Shown in pieces: positions 1 to 8,271 of a stretch of 39,336 nucleotides of DNA. The position numbers were made by a program, and so were the translations under genes. Position 1 is the stretch's first letter. Every line of letters starts with the position of its first letter. Origin of the DNA: Burkholderiaceae bacterium 16 (GTDB taxonomy: Bacteria > Pseudomonadota > Gammaproteobacteria > Burkholderiales > Burkholderiaceae); the NCBI GenBank assembly GCA_000955785.1, contig JYOD01000070.1, forward strand, positions 1 to 39,336, given 5' to 3'. The notes below the pieces were generated by a model. It saw only the letters and a list, made by a program, of their open reading frames with translations. It was not told the origin of the DNA and did not search any database.

Positions 1-62
1 CATTGCGGCAGATCAGGTCACCCCGCGCACCAACGTTGTAAGCCTTTCAACGCCCAAAAACC

Positions 63-959
63 TCACCGAAAAAACCCACTAGGCGGCACCCCAAACTGCC
101 TCCTAAACATAGTAGAAAACGCACTAGGACTCTCATACCCAAGATCCAGCGCCACATCCACCACCTTAGCCCCGGCGGCCAGCCCCTCCAACCCCGCCAG
201 CAACCTCGCCTGCTGCCTCCACTGCCCAAACGTCATCCCGGTCTCCCGCGCAAACCGCCGCTGGATCGTCTTGGGGTCCACGCCCAGTCGCTCCCCCCAT
301 TCAGCCAGCGTCAGCGCCGTATCCGGCGCTCCGACAATCGCATCGCAGATCTGCCGCAACCCGGCGTCGGCGGGACGCGGCAAGTGCAGAGGCAGCGTTG
401 GCACCAGCATCACTTCATCCAGCAGCAACCGCATCAACCGTCCGTCGCGGGATTCGGCGGCGTAAGGCGTGGGAATGTCGATCGCGGCGAGGATGAGTTC
501 GCGCAGCAGCGGCGTGATGCCGAGCACGGTGCAGCGTGTAGGCAGGTTGGCGGCGGCGTCCGGGCGGATATAGGCGGTGCGCATGCGCACGTGGCCAACC
601 ATGCGGATCCAGTGCACGGTGCCGCCGGGCATCCACATGCCGCGCGTGGGCGGGACGATCCATTGGCCTTCTGCGGTGGCCACCACCATCACGCCATGTA
701 CGGCGTGGATCAACTGGGCATTGGGATGCTGGTGCGGCTTGGTGACGTGGCCCGGCACGTAGTCGGCCGCCATGGCGGTGACCGGCATCAGGCTGCGGTC
801 GTAGCGGAGATAGGCCGGCACCGCCGCGTAACTGTCGGCGCGGTCGATGCCGGGAGTATCGGCAGGATAGCGCGGGGGCGAGGGTGGGGCGCTGGCGCTG
901 TGCGGCGCGAAAGGCGCAGCGTCCACACCTGCGTTGCGGCGAGTAACGGGACGGGGCAT
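63..959 (-). CDS. AraC-family regulator with N-terminal cupin domain (NimR-like)
   Basis: A 298-residue transcription factor. The N-terminal half is a cupin-type ligand-binding domain (about residues 50-150, with a His-rich HQHPNAQL stretch). The C-terminal ~80 residues are a double helix-turn-helix AraC domain: LAEWGERLGVDPKTIQRRF is the first HTH and VALDLGYESPSAFSTMFRRQ the second, ending in the usual PxxFR-like tail. This layout resembles the E. coli NimR (YeaM) group, which controls a neighbouring MFS exporter. Here an MFS gene starts 110 bp away on the opposite strand, so local control of that transporter is the natural inference. The ATG at 959 is the only sensible start. The ligand is unknown. 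Confidence 0.88.
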   Translation of the reverse strand: MPRPVTRRNAGVDAAPFAPHSASAPPSPPRYPADTPGIDRADSYAAVPAYLRYDRSLMPVTAMAADYVPGHVTKPHQHPNAQLIHAVHGVMVVATAEGQWIVPPTRGMWMPGGTVHWIRMVGHVRMRTAYIRPDAAANLPTRCTVLGITPLLRELILAAIDIPTPYAAESRDGRLMRLLLDEVMLVPTLPLHLPRPADAGLRQICDAIVGAPDTALTLAEWGERLGVDPKTIQRRFARETGMTFGQWRQQARLLAGLEGLAAGAKVVDVALDLGYESPSAFSTMFRRQFGVPPSGFFR

Positions 960-1069
960 GTCCTTTTCTCCAAGGTTACGGCCCTATTCTCGCAGGACAG
1001 GCGGAATTGCGCCATTTACGATGGGCGCCAGGATTCCCCCCTTGTTTTCTCTCAGCCCCCGTTTCCATC
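960..1069. promoter_or_regulatory. Divergent intergenic region between AraC regulator and MFS gene, with imperfect inverted repeat
   Basis: The 110-bp gap must hold both promoters. It contains an imperfect inverted repeat, GCGCCAT at 1009-1015 and ATGGGCGC at 1021-1028, separated by 5 bp, which could be a regulator site. I see no convincing -35/-10 pair. The function is inferred from position only. Confidence 0.25.
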
Positions 1070-2329
1070 ATGAGCAGCCGCATCGATACCGCGCCAGGCG
1101 GCGCGAACGCCTCGCCGCAGGGCCAGGCCCCGAGTCTTCACACTACGCAGGCCGCCGCCGAGCGGACCGGTTTCCGCGTGCTGGGGGCGATCAGTTTTTC
1201 GCATTTCCTCAACGACATGATCCAGTCGCTGATCCTGGCCATCTACCCGATGCTCAAGGGCGGCTTCAATCTCAGCTTTACCCAGATCGGGCTGCTTACG
1301 CTGACCTACCAGATCACGGCTTCGCTGCTGCAGCCGGTGGTGGGGCTGTACACCGACAAGCATCCCAAGCCGCAGTCGCTGTCGATCGGCATGGGCTTCA
1401 CGCTGTGCGGCCTGCTGCTGCTGTCGGTGGCGCCGACCTATGGCGTGCTGCTGGTGGCGGCCGCGCTGGTGGGTACCGGTTCGTCGATCTTCCATCCGGA
1501 GTCGTCACGCGTGGCGCGCATGGCTTCGGGCGGCCAGCACGGGTTGGCGCAGTCGATCTTCCAGGTCGGCGGCAACGCGGGAAGCGCCACGGGGCCGCTG
1601 CTGGCGGCATGGATCGTGCACCAGCAGAGCAGCGTGGCCTGGTTCTCGCTCGCGGCCTTGCTGGCCATCGCCGTGCTGTGGCAGATCGGTATCTGGTACG
1701 GCCGGGAGCTGGCGCATACCACGCGCAAGCGCAAGGCGGTCGCCGCGCACGCACCGCTGCCGCGCAGCACCGTGGTGCGCGCCATGCTGGTGCTGATGGC
1801 GCTGGTGTTCTCCAAGTATTTCTATATGGCGAGCCTGAACACCTATTACACCTTCTACCTGATGGAGCGTTTCGGCCTGACGCGGCAGAGTTCGCAGCTC
1901 TACCTGTTCGTGTTCCTGTTCGCGGTGGCGGCCGGCACCATCCTGGGTGGTCCCATCGGCGACCGCATCGGCCGCAAGCGCGTGATCTGGGCGTCGATCC
2001 TTGGCGTGGCGCCGTTCACGCTGATGCTGCCGCACGCCAACCTGTTCTGGACCGGCGCGCTGTCGTTCATCATCGGCTTTATCCTGGCGTCCGCCTTCTC
2101 GGCCATCCTGGTGTTCGCGCAGGAACTGATCCCTGGCAAGGTGGGCATGGTGTCGGGCCTGTTCTTCGGCTTTGCCTTCGGCATGGGCGGCATCGGCGCA
2201 GCGGTGCTGGGCAAGCTGGCGGACACGCATGGCATCCAGTCGGTCTACGAGTTGTGCGCGTTCCTGCCGCTGCTTGGGCTGCTGGCCATCTTCCTACCCG
2301 ACCTGGGCGGGCGAAAAAAGCTGGCCTGA
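1070..2329 (+). CDS. fsr: MFS efflux transporter, fosmidomycin-resistance (Fsr) type
   Basis: A 419-residue inner-membrane major facilitator protein with about 12 hydrophobic helices. The N-terminal part (GFRVLGAISFSHFLNDMIQS, then YPMLKGGFNLSF) is characteristic of the Fsr subgroup of drug:H+ antiporters; E. coli Fsr exports fosmidomycin. The mid-protein GDRIGRKR (about residue 300) is the second-half copy of the MFS loop motif. The ATG at 1070 is chosen because it gives the family N terminus; upstream in-frame TTG codons add an unlikely leader. The ribosome binding site is weak. The AraC gene diverges from it, so induction by that regulator is likely. The actual substrate cannot be read from sequence. 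Confidence 0.85.
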   Translation: MSSRIDTAPGGANASPQGQAPSLHTTQAAAERTGFRVLGAISFSHFLNDMIQSLILAIYPMLKGGFNLSFTQIGLLTLTYQITASLLQPVVGLYTDKHPKPQSLSIGMGFTLCGLLLLSVAPTYGVLLVAAALVGTGSSIFHPESSRVARMASGGQHGLAQSIFQVGGNAGSATGPLLAAWIVHQQSSVAWFSLAALLAIAVLWQIGIWYGRELAHTTRKRKAVAAHAPLPRSTVVRAMLVLMALVFSKYFYMASLNTYYTFYLMERFGLTRQSSQLYLFVFLFAVAAGTILGGPIGDRIGRKRVIWASILGVAPFTLMLPHANLFWTGALSFIIGFILASAFSAILVFAQELIPGKVGMVSGLFFGFAFGMGGIGAAVLGKLADTHGIQSVYELCAFLPLLGLLAIFLPDLGGRKKLA

Positions 2330-2464
2330 GCCTGCGCGCAGTGGCCCGCGGCCATATCGGTGTTCGATGCCATGCACCGTCGCGGTGCTCACGCGCCACA
2401 TTGCAGCAACCCCACGCGGTGCCTGGCGTACCTGTGGGGCTGCTCTATCAGCGCATCAGGCGCA

Positions 2465-3529
2465 TCAAGCGTGCCCTGCCGGATGCCTGCCGCCGGCAGG
2501 ATGCAGGACGATCACGCCATACCAGCCCAGCCCCGGATAGGTCTCGTAACCCGGCGTGCGGGCAAACGCCACCAGCGCGCCGTCCGGCGCCTCGTACCAG
2601 CCGGTGGGGTGATTGTCGTCCTTCAGCGGGAAGGTCTCGGCCAGCAAGCCCATGCCATCCGACGCGGCGATGACGCGGTGCTTCGCGTCCACCAGCAGGC
2701 AGCGCGTGCGCTGCCAGTCTTCCGGGGACAGGCGTACGCCCTTGACTACCGCCTGCGCCTGCGGCGCCCAGTTGAAGAAGATGGCGAGCACGCCGGCGGG
2801 TTCGCCGGTGGCGCGGCCGCCTTCGCGGATGGCGGTGGCGTAGGTGGCCACGCTGGCATTGTCGAGAAAGCGCGATACCGCGACGTCGTGCGCGACATAG
2901 TCGTCGCGCGAGCCCGTGGCCATCGCGCGCTTGAACCATTCCACGCCCGAGACATTGCGTCCCGCCACGCCGGGATAGGCATGCGGGCGGCCATTGGCAA
3001 CGACACGCCCCTGCGCGTCGATCACCCACAGGTCGAGGTAGACGGTGTAGCTGTTGAGGATGACGCCGAGGCGCTCGCTCGCATGGCTGGCGCTGGCACG
3101 GTCGGGGTTGCTCACCGCATCGACGATGGCGGCATCGGTGGCCCACCAGCGCACGTCGCAGGAGCGCTCGTAGAGGTTGCGGTCGACCAGGTCGATCATG
3201 TTCAGCGCCATGTCGGCCAGGCGCTGGCCCTGGTGGCCGCGCATCTGCCGGATCATGGCGTCGCCGAGCTGGGTGAGCTCGGCGATGGAGCCGCCCAGTT
3301 CCGTGGTGAGCTCGCCGGTGATGCCGGAGATGCGCTCGGAGACCTGCTTGACCTGATTTGCCACGACGCTGAAGCCACGGCCCGCATCGCCGGCGCGGGC
3401 CGCCTCGATCAGGGCGTTCAGGGCGAGAAACTTCGTTTCCCGGTTGATCTCGGCGATGCTGGAGATCTTGTTGTCCGCGATAAACCCAACGTGGTGAGAT
3501 AGCTCAACGATGCGGTCTGCGCTTGCCAT
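2465..3529 (-). CDS. Soluble chemoreceptor-like protein: short MCP signalling tip followed by Cache-like sensor
   Basis: A 354-residue protein with an inverted layout. Residues about 20-65 carry the conserved tip of a methyl-accepting chemotaxis protein (FLALNALIEAARAGDAGRGF, then SVVANQVKQV). From about residue 140 to 340 there is a PDC/Cache-like sensor region (LDLWVIDAQGRVVANGRPH, then CLLVDAKHRVIAASD). No signal peptide or membrane helix is visible, so it should be cytoplasmic. The signalling hairpin is much shorter than in classical receptors. The ATG at 3529 follows a good GGGAG site; in-frame starts further upstream (ATG 3601) lack one. It probably senses a small ligand and may touch the CheA/CheW array or another kinase, but this is inference. 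Confidence 0.78.
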   Translation of the reverse strand: MASADRIVELSHHVGFIADNKISSIAEINRETKFLALNALIEAARAGDAGRGFSVVANQVKQVSERISGITGELTTELGGSIAELTQLGDAMIRQMRGHQGQRLADMALNMIDLVDRNLYERSCDVRWWATDAAIVDAVSNPDRASASHASERLGVILNSYTVYLDLWVIDAQGRVVANGRPHAYPGVAGRNVSGVEWFKRAMATGSRDDYVAHDVAVSRFLDNASVATYATAIREGGRATGEPAGVLAIFFNWAPQAQAVVKGVRLSPEDWQRTRCLLVDAKHRVIAASDGMGLLAETFPLKDDNHPTGWYEAPDGALVAFARTPGYETYPGLGWYGVIVLHPAGGRHPAGHA

Positions 3530-3643
3530 ACGGTATCTCCCATTCAGATTCAGTGACCCGTCAGGAGCGCGGCGTGTGCTGTCGAAAACGGTCCGCACCA
3601 TGTTTGTTCTGCGTCGCTCCTGCCGTTCTCCATAGGCGAGAAG

Positions 3644-3671
3644 CGTGCCAGCCCTGCAACAGGCTGGCACG
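3644..3671. terminator. 10-bp perfect stem-loop between M20 peptidase and chemoreceptor-like gene
   Basis: CGTGCCAGCC (3644-3653) pairs perfectly with GGCTGGCACG (3662-3671) around an 8-nt loop. It lies just past the stop of the M20 gene on the minus strand and before the chemoreceptor-like gene. No T-run follows, so it may be a weak terminator or an mRNA-end stabiliser. Confidence 0.45.
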
Positions 3672-3693
3672 AGCGACAGGCTGGGCGAGCAGA

Positions 3694-5007
3694 TCAGCGG
3701 CCAGTCTTGTCCTGCGACACGTCCATGATCATGCGCGTGAGCAGGTACAGGCGCGGCGTGACCGAGTTGAGGTCGACATACTCGGCATCGTTGGAGTGCG
3801 CGCCAAAGCCGCGCAGGCCGAAGCGCTCGATCACCGGCGCCTTGGTGGCGGCCGCGGCAAAAGCCGCATCGGTGCCGCCGCCTTCGGCGGTGTCGTACAC
3901 GGCCAGCTTCTCACCGATCTCGGCATACACGCCTTGCGCGTGCGCGGCGAGCTTGCGCGCGGCATCGGTGGCTTCCAGCGGCGGGCGGCGGCGTTCGAAC
4001 TTCACTTCCACCCTGGTGTCGGGGATCAGCTGCTTCTTCACGCGCTCCTGCAGCGTGCGCTCCAGGTTGTCGTAGTCGACGGTGTGCAGCACGCGCACAT
4101 CGGCCTGTGCCGTGGCGGTGGCCGGGATCACGTTGCGGTTGGTGCCGGCCGACGAGATGGTCCAGTTCACCTTGAGCCCGCTGTCCGGGTTGGACAGGTC
4201 GCGCATCTGCAGGATCTGGTGCGAGAGTTCATACAGCGCGTTGCGGCCCTGTTCGGGCGAGCTGCCCGCGTGCGAGGCCTTGCCATGCACGGTCAGCGCG
4301 ATCGCGCCGATGCCGCTGGTGGCGAGCGACAGGCGGTCGCCGGTCACGCGCGTGGCTTCGCAGGAGAACACCGCGTCCTGCTGGCCGCCCATCGTGGTCA
4401 GCATGGCGCGCGCGCCGGGCGAGCTGATCTCCTCGTCGCCGTTGATCAGCACGGTCAGCGTGCCGTAGTCCTTGAAGCCCATCTTCTGCAGGATGGCTAC
4501 CGTATGCAGGATCACCGCCACGCCGTTCTTGTCGTCGGCGATGCCCAGGCCGTAGGCGCGGTCGCCGTCGATGCGGAACGGCTGCTGCGCCAGCATGCCG
4601 CGCAGGTAGACCGTGTCCATATGGGCGATCAGCATGATGTTGCGCTTGCCCGTGCCCTTGAACTGCGCCATCACCATCTTGCCCACCTGCCTGGGCGTGT
4701 CTTCCATGCGGTAGACCTCGGTGGGCTCGATCAGCTTCGCGTCGCCGCCCATGGCGGCCAGCCGGTCGCGGATCAGCGCGGCGATGCGGTCCAGCCCTTC
4801 GATGTCCTTGCTGCCCGATTCAATCGACACCAAGTCCTTGAGGGTGGCGATGAGCGCGGGCTTTTCCTGCTGGGAGAGCTGGTAGGCGGGCTCCACCGGC
4901 GCCGCCTGCGCCGCGGCGGCGCAGAGCAAAGCGGCAAGCGTGGCGGCGGCTTTCAGTGACGGACGGCGGGAAAGGGCGCTGGCGCGCGGGCGAAGGTTCA
5001 AAAGCAT
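3694..5007 (-). CDS. Exported M20 family metallopeptidase (glutamate carboxypeptidase / CPG2-like)
   Basis: A 437-residue zinc carboxypeptidase with an N-terminal signal peptide (hydrophobic stretch about 18-36 ending in AQAAP), so periplasmic. Metal and catalytic residues of the M20 family are in place: His129 and Asp131 in AHMDTVY, the bridging Asp in GIADDKNG (158/159), the Glu pair in GDEEIS (192/193), Glu217 in CEA, and His404 in AHSNDAEY. Relatives such as carboxypeptidase G2 release C-terminal glutamate from folates or peptides; the substrate here is not determined. The ATG at 5007 has a GGAG site about 9 bp upstream and places the signal peptide correctly. It stands alone on the minus strand downstream of the PecS-like regulator gene. 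Confidence 0.88.
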   Translation of the reverse strand: MLLNLRPRASALSRRPSLKAAATLAALLCAAAAQAAPVEPAYQLSQQEKPALIATLKDLVSIESGSKDIEGLDRIAALIRDRLAAMGGDAKLIEPTEVYRMEDTPRQVGKMVMAQFKGTGKRNIMLIAHMDTVYLRGMLAQQPFRIDGDRAYGLGIADDKNGVAVILHTVAILQKMGFKDYGTLTVLINGDEEISSPGARAMLTTMGGQQDAVFSCEATRVTGDRLSLATSGIGAIALTVHGKASHAGSSPEQGRNALYELSHQILQMRDLSNPDSGLKVNWTISSAGTNRNVIPATATAQADVRVLHTVDYDNLERTLQERVKKQLIPDTRVEVKFERRRPPLEATDAARKLAAHAQGVYAEIGEKLAVYDTAEGGGTDAAFAAAATKAPVIERFGLRGFGAHSNDAEYVDLNSVTPRLYLLTRMIMDVSQDKTGR

Positions 5008-5110
5008 GCGATAGTCTCCGGGATGCGGTGGGGGGCGTAAATGGCGCGGCCGAAGGGGCAATAGGCCGGGGGCCGGAAGCCGGGAAGCCGCGCTGGTGTA
5101 AGGGACAGTG

Positions 5111-5767
5111 TTATTCGTCAGCCGGCTCGAAACCCTGCAGCCAGCGCCGCAGCAGTCCTGCCAGCTGCTTGCGCTCAGCGGCCGTCAGCCGCTCCAGCAA
5201 GCGATGCTCGTTGGCCACGTGCACCTCCAGCGCGTGGTCGACGCGGTCGCGGCCCGGCTGCGTCAGCTCGATCAGCAGCCCGCGCCGGTCATCCGGATTG
5301 GGGCAGCGGCGCACCAGCCCGGCGCGTTCGAGATGGTCGAGCCGGTTGGTCATGGTGCCCGAGGTAATCATCAGCGAATCGATCAGCGCACCCGGCGACA
5401 GCGCATAGGGCGGCCCCGAGCGGCGCAGCGTGGCCAGCACATCGAACTCCCAGCTATTCAGGCCGGCCGGCGCCAGCGCCGCTTCCACCGCGCGATCGGT
5501 GTGGCGCGCCAGGCGCCAGACGCGGCCGATGATGCCCATCGGCGCGGCATCCAGGTCCGGGCGCTCGCGCGCCCACTGGGCCAGGATGCGGTCGACGCGA
5601 TCGCCTTGCGCTTTGGCTGGCTGGGCTGGCTGGGCCGGCTGGCCGGCTTGGGGAGACGCGCCGCCGCCGGTTTCGTCGTTGGGCGCCGTTGCGCCGTGTG
5701 CCTTGGGTTTGCCGCGGGTGGCCATGATGTGTGCTGCGATTTGACTGAGTGACAAGAATCTTGACAT
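5111..5767 (-). CDS. pecS: MarR-family regulator, PecS type
   Basis: A 218-residue winged-helix regulator. After a Gln/Ala/Pro-rich N-terminal ~50 residues it follows PecS closely: ILAQWARERPDLD, the RRSGPPYALSPGALIDSLMI recognition region, TMTNRLDHLERAGLV and DPDDRRG/NPDDRRG-type wing, then HVANEHRLLE in the dimer helix. PecS proteins are repressors released by urate or similar ligands and control a divergent pecM exporter; the same arrangement is present here. ATG 5767 lies about 5 bp after AAAGG and inside one of the two operator-like palindromes. ATG 5725 (204 aa) is an alternative start with a weaker site. Autoregulation is very likely from the operator positions. Confidence 0.8.
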   Translation of the reverse strand: MSRFLSLSQIAAHIMATRGKPKAHGATAPNDETGGGASPQAGQPAQPAQPAKAQGDRVDRILAQWARERPDLDAAPMGIIGRVWRLARHTDRAVEAALAPAGLNSWEFDVLATLRRSGPPYALSPGALIDSLMITSGTMTNRLDHLERAGLVRRCPNPDDRRGLLIELTQPGRDRVDHALEVHVANEHRLLERLTAAERKQLAGLLRRWLQGFEPADE

Positions 5768-5771
5768 CAAG
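5757..5771. promoter_or_regulatory. Operator-like palindrome 1 (PecS-proximal)
   Basis: AATCTTGACATCAAG contains the inverted repeat CTTGA-CA-TCAAG (5760-5771). It overlaps the proposed pecS start codon and matches the core of the second palindrome 41 bp away, centre to centre. It is probably a binding site for the PecS-like repressor. Confidence 0.65.
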
Positions 5772-5797
5772 CCTTTCACTTCGTAAAGTGGATTTTA

Positions 5798-5815
5798 AAT
5801 CTTGATATCAAGATT
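5798..5815. promoter_or_regulatory. Operator-like palindrome 2 (perfect, 18 bp)
   Basis: AATCTTGATATCAAGATT is a perfect 18-bp palindrome in the AT-rich gap between pecS and pecM, 32 bp before the pecM start. Its core is shared with palindrome 1. MarR-family proteins bind palindromes of about this size, so a shared operator repressing both divergent genes is the best reading. Confidence 0.72.
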
Positions 5816-5847
5816 CTTTTTGTGAAGAAAAATAAAGGCATGATGAC

Positions 5848-6831
5848 ATGAAGCCCGACGCCCAGCCCGCCCTCCCGCTGTCATCCCGGCAGGTTGCTCC
5901 GGTCCCGCAGGCGCAGGTACGCGCGGCGGATATCCTGCTGACCGCCTCCGCCCCGCTGATCTGGGGCAGCACCTACCTGATTACCAGCCAGTGGCTGCCG
6001 CCGGGCCAGCCGCTGCTGTCCGGCGTGATCCGCGCGCTGCCCGCCGGGCTGGCGATGCTGGCCTGGGGCCGGCAACTGCCGCGCGGCAGTTGGTGGTGGA
6101 AGGCGGCGTTGCTGGGCGTGCTGAATATCGGCTTGTTCCAGGCCATGCTGTTCATTGCCGCTTACCGCCTGCCGGGCGGGGTCGCGGCCACCGTGGGGGC
6201 CATCCAGCCGTTGCTGGTGGTCTTGCTGGCCTGGCTGCTGCTGGGCGCGCGGCCGCATCTTGCCGCCTGGCTGGCCGGCCTTGGCGGCATCGGCGGCGTG
6301 GCTCTGCTGGTGCTGGGGCCCGCCGCGCGGCTGGATGCCGTGGGCGTGGCCGCCGCCGCGGCCGGCGCAGTATCGATGGCCTTGGGCACGGTGCTGGCCA
6401 AGCGCTGGCGCCCGCCGGTCTCGCCGCTGGTGCTCACGGCCTGGCAGCTCACCGCCGGCGCCCTGTTCCTGCTGCCGTTCGCGCTGGCCTTCGAAACCCT
6501 GCCGGCGCGCCTGACGCTGCCCAATGTACTTGGCTACACGTGGCTGTGCGTGGCCGGCGCCGGCGTCAGCTACGCATTCTGGTTTCGCGGCATCGGCCGC
6601 CTGCCGACCGCGGCGGTGTCCGCGCTGGGCTTGCTGAGCCCGGTGAGCGCCACCGTGCTGGGCTTCCTGGTGCTCGGCCAGACCCTGAGCACAGCACAAA
6701 TGGCGGGGGCTTTGCTGGTGCTGGCAAGCGTGTGGCTGGGCCAGCGCGCGCCGGTGGCTGCGGCGCGGCAGGGGCAGGGGCCGCAGGCAGCCGATGGCGC
6801 GCAATCGCCGTTGCCGCATCGACAGGGGTGA
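5848..6831 (+). CDS. pecM: EamA/DMT-family exporter, PecM type
   Basis: A 327-residue inner-membrane protein made of two EamA repeats, about ten hydrophobic helices in all. The first repeat opens with PLIWGSTYLITSQWLPPGQP, a typical PecM-like N terminus; the second covers about residues 165-300 and includes AGAGVSYAFWFRGI. PecM proteins export metabolites or toxic compounds and are controlled by the divergent PecS. The ATG at 5848 follows AAAGG with good spacing; the gene lies 80 bp from the pecS start with two palindromes between. The last ~25 residues are a polar tail rich in Gln, Ala and Gly. The substrate is unknown. Confidence 0.83.
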   Translation: MKPDAQPALPLSSRQVAPVPQAQVRAADILLTASAPLIWGSTYLITSQWLPPGQPLLSGVIRALPAGLAMLAWGRQLPRGSWWWKAALLGVLNIGLFQAMLFIAAYRLPGGVAATVGAIQPLLVVLLAWLLLGARPHLAAWLAGLGGIGGVALLVLGPAARLDAVGVAAAAAGAVSMALGTVLAKRWRPPVSPLVLTAWQLTAGALFLLPFALAFETLPARLTLPNVLGYTWLCVAGAGVSYAFWFRGIGRLPTAAVSALGLLSPVSATVLGFLVLGQTLSTAQMAGALLVLASVWLGQRAPVAAARQGQGPQAADGAQSPLPHRQG

Positions 6832-6855
6832 AAGGCGCGCCGTTTTTACGGCATC

Positions 6856-7179
6856 ATGGCGGGCATGACGTCTGCCGTGCCTCCCCCCAACGCGCCGCGG
6901 CCCGCCCGGCCTGCCTGTGACCACTGCCTCGCGCTCGCGGCGGATTCCCGCCGGCGTGAGCCGCATGCGCGCCTGGCGCTCAAGCACACCGCCCCGCTGG
7001 TGAGCCGGAGTGCAGCCGGCGTGCCGTTCAGCATGCTCACCTTCACTTGCCGCGAGTGCGGCACCGTATGGCGGCTGTACGACCGCGCCAATGAGCTGTT
7101 CGTATCGTGGGTACCGGAGTGTCCGCTAGCTCCCCGCGGCCCGGCGGCGCCGGGAGGCGTGGCCGATCGGATAAAATAG
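6856..7179 (+). CDS. Small hypothetical protein with two CxxC pairs
   Basis: A 107-residue protein I do not recognise. It has CDHC near residue 21 and CREC near residue 69, a spacing that would fit a zinc-binding fold, followed by GTVWRLYDRANELFVSW. The second half looks like a conserved globular core; the N-terminal 15 and C-terminal 15 residues are Pro/Ala-rich. Two nearby starts are possible (6856 or ATG 6865). It lies 24 bp after pecM and could share its transcript. The two Cys pairs and hydrophobic core argue for a real gene, but no function can be given. Confidence 0.6.
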   Translation: MAGMTSAVPPPNAPRPARPACDHCLALAADSRRREPHARLALKHTAPLVSRSAAGVPFSMLTFTCRECGTVWRLYDRANELFVSWVPECPLAPRGPAAPGGVADRIK

Positions 7180-7281
7180 CGCCCGTTTCCTGCATTGAGG
7201 CCAGCGCCCGTCCCGGGCCGCCCAGCGGCGCCAGCGCGGCCGGTCCCGTCTCCAACCGTCGTCCTCGCCGTTCCCCCATTT

Positions 7282-8271
7282 ATGTCCGCTTCCCGCCGAA
7301 TTCCCTTGCTGGCTGCTGTTTCGGTGGCTGCCGCCGCCCTGGCCAGCCCGCTCGCCGCCACTGCCGCCGACGCGTATCCCGCGCGCCCGATCCGCCTGAT
7401 CGTCGCCTATCCGACCGGCGGCATCAGCGATGCCGTGGCGCGCGCGCTCGGCGAGCGCCTGTCGGCCCAGACGGGCGCCTCGGTGGTGGTGGAAAACAAG
7501 GCGGGCGCGGGTGGCAGCATCGGCATGGACGCCGTGGCCAAGGCCGCGCCGGACGGCTACACGCTGGGCTTCTCCTCGACCAGCCCCCTCACGCTCAATC
7601 CGCACGTCGGACACGTCAACTACGATCCGCAGCGCGATATCGCGCCGGTCATGAGCGTGATGTACTCGCCGGTGCTGGTGATCGCCACGTCAAGCTTCGG
7701 CGGCAAATCGTTCCAGGACCTGCTCGCACAGGCCAAGGCCAGGCCCGGCTCGGTGCGCTGGGCCACGTCGGGCCTGGGCACGGTCGGCCATGTCATGCTG
7801 GAGCAGGTCAAGGCGAAGTCCAGGGCCGACCTGACGCTGATTCCCTACAAGGGTGCCGGGCAACAGATGAACGACGCGCTTGGCGGCCAGTTCGAGGTGA
7901 TGAGCACCAATGCCAGTCCCATGCTGACGCAGCACATGCAGGCCGGACGGCTGCGCGCGCTCGCGGTGGGGGCGCCCAGGCGCATCGAGTCGCTGCCCAA
8001 TGTGCCGACCTTCGCCGAGCTGGGATACCCCAAGGCCAACCTGACTTCCACTTTCGGCATCTTCGCGCCGGCGCGCACGCCGGCGGCCATCGTCACGAAG
8101 CTGAATGCCGAACTGAACAAGGCCCTGGCCGAGCCCGAGGTGCGCGAGCGCCTGCTCAAGGGTGGCGAGGTGCCCACCGGCGGCACCGCCGCGCAGTTCG
8201 CCGCGGCGATCCGCGCGGAGTATGACGACAACGCTCGCATCGTGAAGGACGCGGGCATCAAGGCGGACTGA
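7282..8271 (+). CDS. Bug-family periplasmic receptor (tripartite tricarboxylate transporter substrate-binding type)
   Basis: A 329-residue secreted solute-binding protein. The signal peptide (RRIPLLAAVSVAAAALASPLAATAADA) is followed by the family hallmark YPARPIRLIVAYPTGGISD, then VVENKAGAGGSIGMDAVAKA and the PNVPTFAELGYP motif. Bug proteins bind carboxylates or aromatic acids, sometimes feeding TctAB permeases and sometimes acting as orphan sensors. No permease genes are nearby, as is usual in Burkholderiaceae. The ATG at 7282 is chosen because it begins the signal peptide; the upstream in-frame extension is Pro/Ala-rich and unlikely. Its last 14 bp overlap the 3' end of the convergent response-regulator gene. 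Confidence 0.87.
   Translation: MSASRRIPLLAAVSVAAAALASPLAATAADAYPARPIRLIVAYPTGGISDAVARALGERLSAQTGASVVVENKAGAGGSIGMDAVAKAAPDGYTLGFSSTSPLTLNPHVGHVNYDPQRDIAPVMSVMYSPVLVIATSSFGGKSFQDLLAQAKARPGSVRWATSGLGTVGHVMLEQVKAKSRADLTLIPYKGAGQQMNDALGGQFEVMSTNASPMLTQHMQAGRLRALAVGAPRRIESLPNVPTFAELGYPKANLTSTFGIFAPARTPAAIVTKLNAELNKALAEPEVRERLLKGGEVPTGGTAAQFAAAIRAEYDDNARIVKDAGIKAD

Noticed and set aside
2480..2510. Short palindrome CCTGCCGCCGGCAGG near the end of the chemoreceptor-like gene as a terminator
   Set aside because: It lies inside the coding sequence, has only a 6-bp stem and no T-run.
3523..4959. A 478-codon plus-strand frame opposite the M20 peptidase
   Set aside because: Antisense shadow; the minus-strand product has a signal peptide and all catalytic residues.
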